64,000 bases of DNA from Silurus meridionalis (Eukaryota > Chordata > Actinopteri > Siluriformes > Siluridae): positions 21,172,277-21,236,276 of the forward strand of contig NC_060896.1 in NCBI RefSeq assembly GCF_014805685.1, given 5' to 3'. The position numbers and the translations under genes were made by a program. This document shows, one piece after another, positions 56,791 through 64,000 of the stretch (positions are counted from its first letter, which is position 1; each line of letters begins with the position of its first letter). The notes beneath the pieces were generated by a model. That model was not told the origin of the DNA and made no database searches. It was given only the letters and a program-made list of their open reading frames with translations.

Positions 56791-58895
56791 TAGTACTATC
56801 AGTAGTGTAAATATAAAGTGTGAACAGCAGCAGTTCTAGAAGATGGGTTATAGAGCTAGAGAAATAGAGAAAGTATTTAACACAAATCAGTATATATTCT
56901 ATGCTTAATTAAAAATGTTACCAATTCATTACAAACCCTGTTAAAAACTGCTTACAACTGCTTTTGAAGCATTTTGCATGTTTTGTATTTAAATTAATTA
57001 CGTATTTAAGTAAGTAATTAATAATATGAAAATCTAAACACAATATTCAACTTATTGGTTGTTTCTGTCTGTGATTTTTTTTCTATTTTTTGTAAAAATT
57101 ATTTTGAATATGAATTTTGTCCTTTCTTTACTTATTTGCCCCTCTGTGGTTGATTTGGCAATACAACAAAAACAGTGCAGTGTAAAAACATTTGTCTTAA
57201 ATTAAATCATGTTTAAACAATATATATAACCTGTATTTCAAATGCCAGTCTTTGATAAAAGCATTCATCTTTACAGATGTGAGAGTACAGCACCTTAAAT
57301 AAGTATTAGCTGGATTTTGTTAGATTTGTATTTAATTTTTATTTATTTGCTAAGTATAAAATAAAATTAGCAGCCTGGTTTAGCTGTGTTTGCATTAAAC
57401 AGACTTTATTACAGAGCATATGTGCTGGTGAACTGACAGTAAGATAATGTCATTTTTAATGTATTTAATTTTTTTTTTTTTTATAGGCAATATTTTTTAC
57501 AATAGAGGTATTTGATTAATCAGGATTTGAATTTGAATGATTTGAATTATTAGTTAGTTCAACAAGATCTAATGGACTATTAAGGAACTTCATCTGTCAT
57601 TAACGGCCATCTTAAGTATATAAGGTAGCACATGATTTATGGTCAATGTATTAAGTAACGCATGCATCATGAGCTGATATTAGTATACCAATAGTTAATA
57701 TTGGGTTCATCATTCTGGGCCCTTCCAAATAAAGATGTGACAAAAAGATGCATTAACAGATCATGAGCAGATGTTAATGAAGCAATAGCCAATGAGCTAA
57801 TAATGTTACATTAAACATTAAACATGGTGCCCAGCAGCAATATGGAGACTATGTGTAGTTCTGGCAAGCAGTACCTACCCTTTGCACATATTTGACTAAG
57901 AGAGACCAAAAAAGAAATATCTGCAGCCTCACTCATTTAAAAGGTGCTGAGAGTAACACACCTCCATTCATTTAAGTTGCTGAGGGCACTACACATTAAT
58001 AATCCTGTGTGTAGCATAGTACATGTGTGAATTATTTTGTTTTGTCACTTTTTTCCTGTGACAGGAAAAGGTACAGACACACTTTTCTTCCTCCTAAATA
58101 GCAGAGGCTAGAAAAGTAGCATACAATAAAGGGTTGGGGTACCTTCTGCTGGGGCTCACTAGAGCCACACAGAAAAGTAGGTACTTAGCTCTTTTTAATT
58201 TGGATTGTATCTCTTCACACATTGCACCCACACTAAGCCAGAAACACTTTTCTGCACATTTCCTTCACAAAACATTTAGACAGAGTGTTTATCTCTTTAA
58301 GTCAAAAAGGAAGTAAATGCCACCTTCTAATCCTAAATAGTAAATGTATATAAACAGAAAAGCATATGTCTCCACCTGTGAACTGTCAGGATTCCTTCAC
58401 AACTAATACACAGAGAAAGTGTGTTATCCCCCTAACCACATTCAGAGTAAGATGCCTCAGCCAAAATAAGGTACTTACTGCTTTGGAAACTCCCCATGCA
58501 TTCTTGGCATTAGTGCAGGCACTGTGATTTAAGTTTGTGCTTTATTGCTCTCCAGTACCAAGCATATTCTAGCTTTTAGTGTTGTGCTACAGTATGTGGG
58601 GTGCGGTTACTTTGCAGAGTCACCATGGGTACTGTGTAGGGTGATGTGCATGGTGAGGTTAAACCTCTGTTCAGTCCTCCAGTGCCCTTACTCTAAATAT
58701 CAAGGCTAAGAAGGCTGTATCCCCCTTACAGAAAAAAGTAGGTACATTTGCCCATCTGTCCACAAGATGGACTGCTTGGTGGTGGTATGCTTCTTTTCAG
58801 TGCAGGCAAGGTAACGGGAGTTATGTGGAAGATGGGTGAGAGTTAGCTACCTGCACACTTAGGACTATGCAGAGGTCTAATGTGGGTGTAGATAG
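56791..58895. other. Unclassified sequence
   Basis: AT-rich to about 57800, then less so. A motif of the type AAAGTAGGTAC(T/A)T recurs at about 58173, 58465 (AATAAGGTACTTAC) and 58736, hinting at an old repeated unit, but I could not align longer copies. No gene seen. Confidence 0.3.
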
Positions 58896-59316
58896 TCAAG
58901 TCAAGTAAAGTCAAGTTTATTTGTATAGCGCTTTTCACAACAGACATTTTCTCAAAGCAGCTTTACAGAAATCAACAGTCAAGGTGAACGATGTGTATTT
59001 ATCCCTGATGAGCAGCCGTGGCGACTGTGGCAAGGAAAAACTCCCTTAGATGTAATGAGGAAGAGACCTTGAGAGGAACCAGACTCAAAAGGGGAACCCA
59101 TCCTCATTTGGGTGACATCAAGAGTTTGATCATAAATCTTTCAACAATACAGAACACTGAAGAGTGAGAACTAACATGAGTACTGGAGTGTGTGATTATA
59201 AGTAATGATCTTTCTACAGTCTTCTACAGTCTATATGGTTAGTAGCTCCTAGTTTTATGTGCTTAACATTTGTGATTATCACAGATCCAGCATCAGCTTC
59301 TCCATGCCAGAGCCTT
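58896..59316 (-). mobile_element. LINE (L2-like) 3' end with target duplication
   Basis: The complement of the copies at 11640-12218 and 31357-31583: starts with the tail TCAAGTCAAGTAAAGTCAAG, then TTGTATAGCGCTTTTCACAA, GGGGAACCCATCCTCATTTG and, at the far end, CAGCTTCTCCATGCCAGAGC. A 7-bp direct repeat TAGATAG flanks it (58889-58895 and 59317-59323), as expected after target-primed insertion of a 5'-truncated LINE or a SINE. Confidence 0.85.
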
Positions 59317-59323
59317 TAGATAG

Positions 59324-61716
59324 ACACTGATGTGGGTAAATGGGTACCTGCTGATCAATAAAATCTTAGCGGAACACGTTTAAATGACTTGTGTAGTCCA
59401 ATAAAAATAAGCCAAATAAGTCTTGCTCAATCAGAAAAATGAAAAGTGGAAAAAAATGGTGCTCCATATTGGTGCAGATGCCACATAGGGCAAAAACACA
59501 CTTTTTATAATCTTGGATATTTAGGTGTAAGATGCATGCCCACCACTGATGGCACATTGGTGCAATTACAAACTCTCCCCATATGATGCCCACACTTAGA
59601 TGGAGCCTTTGCATAGAGCCATTTAGAAGCCAAAAATTTATGTGTGTGCCCTCACACCCAAAGAATGTTTGGAGAACAAGATTGTGGCAAGATTTAATGA
59701 CCTCCTGTAGCTCGTGTGGCAGTCACTATAGCTAAGGCAAAAAAGGAGTGGTGCTTACTGACATTAATCAGTGACCTACAAACAGCAGGTAGATAAGTAG
59801 CCTCACCTTATTTCTTCTGAGAGGTTGTGTGTCAGGTGAGATTCTATAACCTTTTTTTGGCTTCCCAGTGCCCTCCAACAAACTTTTCAGGTATGAGGTA
59901 GACCAAAAAACACAAGCAATAAAGAGTGTGCACACCCCACACAGTTCTGACTTCATGATTCTGAGGAGTGAGGGAGGATTTTTGTAACTCTGGATGAGCA
60001 CCAATCTATTGTATATCCAGGCTGTTGAAGTCACATCAATGTTGACTGTTGACCACAAATGCCATATATTCAGGTTTGTACTATTTTCAGATACAGTAAA
60101 TCAGATTTTTCAAATCTGAGGATTAGGGAAGGATTATTGTGCCTTTTGCAGAACCCCACTCCAGTGTATGTTCCAGATGAATCAGGTGTACACAGTGTCA
60201 TGGTGATATACAAGTTAAGAAGACTCTGTATGGATTCATCCAGCTTTGAAAATAGGTATTCTATTGAAGAAAAAAAAAACATCTCACTGGTTTCTATAAG
60301 AAGTGAACTGGTTTCAGATAGAGAACAATTTTATAGTATGTACTTAGTAACCATAATATATCATTTATATTGCACTAAACCAATATCTCCTGATTTTTTA
60401 ATAAGTCAGGATGTAATATTATGTTTATATCCTTAGCTTCGGGTGACATCATCTACTGTATGTCTGTTCTACAAGCTGAAGCATGGTTGTGATAACATCA
60501 GTTTGTAAGGATGTGTTTCAATTAGCACACACTGGGAAACTGATCAGGGTTAAAGACAATAGGGATGGAAGCCATTCCTGGAAGAAAACATGTTCCCATT
60601 TGCAAACCTGATAGAAAGAACCCTTATAAAGCTTACAGCAAAGCTGAAAAGTGTGCAGGGTGTAAACATGCAAGGTACTCTAATAATAATTTAGTGTTTT
60701 TAGTAAAGCAAATCATTAAACATTACATTTAACATTTGCTGCAAAGAAAATGTAGAACCAAACATTGTAGAACCAAACAAATTTAACAACTTTTGCTGTT
60801 TGCTATTGCTGTTGTATAAAGAAGAACTGTGTTAGTGCCAAAATAGCAAGCCATCATGAGGAAGATACATTTCTTATGATAAACTGATTTATACATTTCC
60901 TGAAATGGATTCAGATTCTAGAGAAATAATGTAGCTTATATATATTAAAACCACATTTTTGTAGAGTATACCTGCTTTATGTCTAGCTGAATATTTACAC
61001 ATATGGCTATAGTTGTAATAGAGTTTTACAAATAATTTGTAAATGTTTATATTTAGGCTACCTTTTAGCCTTATCTGGTCAGTCTGTCTGCAAAGAACAG
61101 GATCCAGTTATGCTATTCAATACATGTTAAACAATTTAGAAATCAGCAGACTTTTATAGACAGTATAGTGGTGTCAAAAGTTTAATTTTAAAATTCTTGG
61201 GGTAACCACACTTTTTAAATGTTTTACATTTCACAATTTGATTTCAGTGTGCAAATTTCAGATAAAAAAGAAAATAAACTACAGCTTCCCTGGCTTTTGC
61301 ACATACATATTTTTTGCTCTAGAGATTAACTGCAACAAACACATCCTCAAGTTCACCCAGAGTAATGTTGACGTTTACAGCCCTTCGATATTGGCAGTTT
61401 TGAAAACAGTGCAGTGTTCTGTGTAGTTCTCCTGTGCATCTCCACTTTATTGAGGAGAAAGTCTATTTGTATGCAAATATAAGTAACCCTAAAGCATGCA
61501 CCAGGGCCAATTTCATTATTTTCTTTTAAAAAAAAAACTTAAATAATACTATGAATAAAAAGTAGCTGTAATAAACAAATAGCCAATGAACTACAGTCTT
61601 CTTTAGTGAAGCAGTCTCCCCTATTATAAATGTTATAAGTTGTTATCTGACCCCGCCAGTTGAAATTGTGGAAAGCTCCCAAAGCTCTCTAGGGTCTATA
61701 TATACATCATGATATA
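59324..61716. other. Unclassified sequence
   Basis: No gene recognised. Blocks near 59953-60020 and 60112-60180 look like old duplicates of each other (ATTCTGAGGAGTGAGGGAGG and ATCTGAGGATTAGGGAAGGA). Open frames up to 125 codons lack domains. Confidence 0.3.
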
Positions 61717-62215
61717 TAAGTGGTGGGCATGGAGGGCAAGCAAAACCTTCTCTGCTGGCCTAAACACTATCAGAAGCACTGACCTACATTTACAACCTAA
61801 ATTCTAATATTTGTTCCATGAAATTTTATTATTTTATTCCCAACAGTCTATTACCTTTATTTCGTAGAGTTTCTCTTGGCTGCACTGCTCCCAGTACATG
61901 TATGTGGATGTTAGATTTTGTGTCCAATCAGATTTTAGCCTCTATGTGGTGCCATGTCAATCTAATCTGCCCAGGGCTTTCAAAGTCAGTACTGCCGGCC
62001 TTTTACCATAGAGAATATTACCAATGGGTCTGTTTCTTTAACCAATTAGATTTCAAATTCACCTGGCCCAGAATAGCGTCAGCATTTTTCCGTCCTCTTA
62101 TTAGTTGGTTAGAGGGAAACTGTTACAGCCAAGTTCGACAGGCAAAACATGTCTGTAGTGCTATGCACACATTAATACATCAGAGTTAGAATTTTTCATG
62201 CTAAAGAGGAAGAAA
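61717..62215 (+). mobile_element. hAT-like element 5' end
   Basis: Starts AGTGGTGGGCATGGAGGGCA and continues with TGGCCTAAACACTATCAGAA, ATGTATGTGGATGTTAGATT, CATGTCAATCTAATCTGCCC and GCACACATTAATACATCAGA, all matching in order the complement of 12977-12520. Coding would start just after 62200 but is truncated. The stretch is the promoter/leader part of the element. Confidence 0.75.
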
Positions 62216-62289
62216 AATTGATTTAGTCACAGACATACTTAGAAATACATTTTCAAGAAAAGCTTGAAAAAAAGCCAGCTTCTGCAAAT

Positions 62290-62879
62290 GAGGCACGGCA
62301 CTAAGACTCAACTTTTTTGATGGACCCTTGCGAGGCCTGTTCTGAGTGGAACCCCTGTGGAAAACCTCTGTATGACCCTGGCCACTGTACTGTAATTCAA
62401 TGTCATGGTGTTACAGATCTTCTTAAAACCTAGGTCATCTTTGTGGAAAGCAACCATTCTAATTCTCAAATCTTTAGAGAGGTATTTGTCATGAGGTGCC
62501 ATGTGGTCAGTATGAGAGAATTGTACTCAAAGCACCAAATTGTTCTAATACAAGATACACAAACATGTTTTTGTCTGTCAAGCAGACAAAAACATGAAAA
62601 CGATGAATAAAACATGTGCCTTGCAAATTTAAGTGATGTACAGCTGTTATCACTAAGGTGGTACTCACTTTTGTTGCAAGCTATTTTGAAATGTATGGAT
62701 GTATGTTGAGCTTTTTTTTAGAGGACAGTAAATCTTTACTGCTGTAGAAGCTGCACATTGACTCTAAAATATTAAAAAGTTTCTAAAAGTTAAATTTCTA
62801 TAGTATTGTTCCTTGAGAAGATATACTAAATTTGGTTGCTGAAATGTCAGAGGTATGCGCACTTTTGTGAGATACTGTG
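62290..62879 (-). mobile_element. Tc1-like element, 5' end and DNA-binding domain
   Basis: A 64-codon frame (62502-62308, minus) starts MAPHDKYLSKDLRIRMVAFH and continues DLGFKKICNTMTLNYSTVAR, the paired-type helix-turn-helix of a Tc1 transposase. The right edge, GCACTTTTGTGAGATACTGT (62859-62878), is the terminal repeat, with an inner repeat ACTCACTTTTGTTGCAAGCT at about 62665. Catalytic domain absent (truncated at about 62290). Confidence 0.8.
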
Positions 62880-62889
62880 TGTGTATATA

Positions 62890-64000
62890 CAGTGAGGAAA
62901 ATAAGTATTTGAACACCCTGCTATTTTGCAAGTTCTCCCACTTAGAAATCATGGAGGGGTCTGAAATTGTCATCATAGGTGCATGTCCACTGTGAGAGAC
63001 ATAATCTAAAAAAAAAAAAAATCCAGAAATCACAATATATGATTTAAAAACTATTTATTTGTATGATACAGCTGCAAATAAGTATTTGAACACCTGTCTA
63101 TCAGCTAGAATTCGGACCCTCAAAGACCTGTTAGTCTGCCTTTAAAATGTCCACCTCCACTACATTTATTATCCTAAATTAGATGCACCTGTTTGAGGTC
63201 GTTAGCTGCATAAAGACACCTGTCCACCCCATACAATCAGTAAGAATCCAACTACTAACAGGGCCAAGACCAAAGAGCTGTCCTAAGACACTAGAGACAA
63301 AATTGTACACCTCCACAAGGCTGGAAAGGGTTACGGGGAAATTGCCAAGCAGCTTGGTGAAAAAAGGTCCACTGTTGGAGCAATCATTAGAAAATGGAAG
63401 AAGCTAAACATGACTGTCAATCTCCCTCGGACTGGGGCTCCATGCAAGATCTCACCTCGTGGGGTCTCAATGATCCTAAGGAAGGTGAGAAATCAGCCCA
63501 GAACTACAGGAGGAGCTGGTCAATGACCTGAAAAGAGCTGGGACCACCGTTTCCAAGGTTACTGTTGGTAATACACTAAGGCGTCATGGTTTGAAATCAT
63601 GCATGGCACGGAAGGTTCCCCTGCTTAAACCAGCACATGTTCAGGCACATCTTAAGTTTGCCAATGACCATTTGGATGATCCAAAGGAGTCATGGGAAAA
63701 AGTCATGTGGTCAGATGAGACCAAAATAGAACTTTTGGGTCATAATTCCACTAAACGTGTTTGGAGGAAGAAGAATGATGAGTACCATCCCAAGAACACC
63801 ATCCCTACTGTGAAGCATGGGGTGGTAGCATCATCTTTGGGGTGTTTTTCTGCACATGGGACAGGGCAACTGCACTGTTTAAAGGAGAGGATGACCGGGG
63901 CCATGTATTGCGAGATTTTGGGGAACAACCTCCTTCCCTCAGTTAGAGCATTGAAGATGGGTCGAGGCTGAGTCTTCCAACATGACAATGACCCGGAGCA
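62890..64000 (+). mobile_element. Tc1-like transposon, near complete, runs off the window
   Basis: Starts after TA (62888-62889) with CAGTGAGGAAAATAAGTATT; the inner repeat AATAAGTATTTGAACACCTG (63076) repeats the outer end, so it has the IR/DR type of terminal repeat. Transposase on the plus strand: [20 protein letters not shown] (helix-turn-helix, about 63335), then [20 protein letters not shown] (second DNA-binding part), then after a frameshift the frame 63591-63971 with [18 protein letters not shown] (first catalytic D). The second D lies in QHDNDPE at the very edge in another frame. Compared with the others in the window this is the least decayed Tc1 copy, broken by only a few frameshifts. 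Confidence 0.92.

Overview
The window looks like a stretch of ray-finned fish (teleost) nuclear genome. The evidence is the repeat content: many different Tc1-like transposons, DIRS-type tyrosine-recombinase retrotransposons with inverted ends, an RTE-like LINE, Ty3/gypsy-type LTRs, a tRNA-headed SINE with the teleost 3' tail, and LINE 3' ends tailed with TTGAC-type repeats. An otophysan (catfish- or characin-like) host would fit, but that is only an impression. I see no convincing host protein-coding gene, tRNA, rRNA or CRISPR array. Apart from simple shadows, the long open frames are remnants of mobile-element proteins. The background is AT-rich.

Layout. 0-10.8 kb: AT-rich sequence with Tc1-like scraps, a pogo/Tigger-like deletion derivative (1.57-2.18 kb), a three-copy diverged repeat of about 240 bp (3.3-3.9 kb) and a tRNA-derived SINE (6.2 kb). 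10.85-13.04 kb: a long-TIR Tc1-like element split by a LINE tail and by the 5' end of a hAT element. 14.9-15.4 kb: a solo LTR. 15.76-21.74 kb: an RTE-like LINE on the minus strand, split by a structurally complete DIRS-like element (16.909-20.543 kb) with inverted terminal repeats and an internal complementary region. 22.39-23.78 kb: a second, shortened DIRS element that keeps inverted ends, internal complementary region and the recombinase. 29.9-33.4 kb: gypsy-type remnants, another LINE tail and a third, end-less DIRS remnant.

33.5-40 kb: mostly unique sequence with several blocks that look like conserved non-coding elements, plus a Harbinger transposase relic. 39.9-48 kb: a long-TIR Tc1 deletion derivative, three solo LTRs with target duplications (one carrying an 18-bp minisatellite), gypsy gag/RT remnants and two adjoining Tc1-like elements. 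50-52 kb: two Tc1-like elements on either side of a solo DIRS end. 54-56.8 kb: gypsy and LTR scraps and a 1-kb Tc1-like element. 58.9-64 kb: a LINE tail with a clean target duplication, a hAT 5' end, and two Tc1-like elements almost touching, the last one running off the window.

How it works together: this is not an operon-like region. It reads as an intergenic or very large intronic landscape in which waves of cut-and-paste and copy-and-paste elements inserted into one another, with unique blocks between them that may be regulatory. The most interesting structures are the two DIRS elements whose internal complementary regions can be read directly against their own ends. Element names rest on recognising protein motifs and end sequences by eye; family names are therefore at clade level only.
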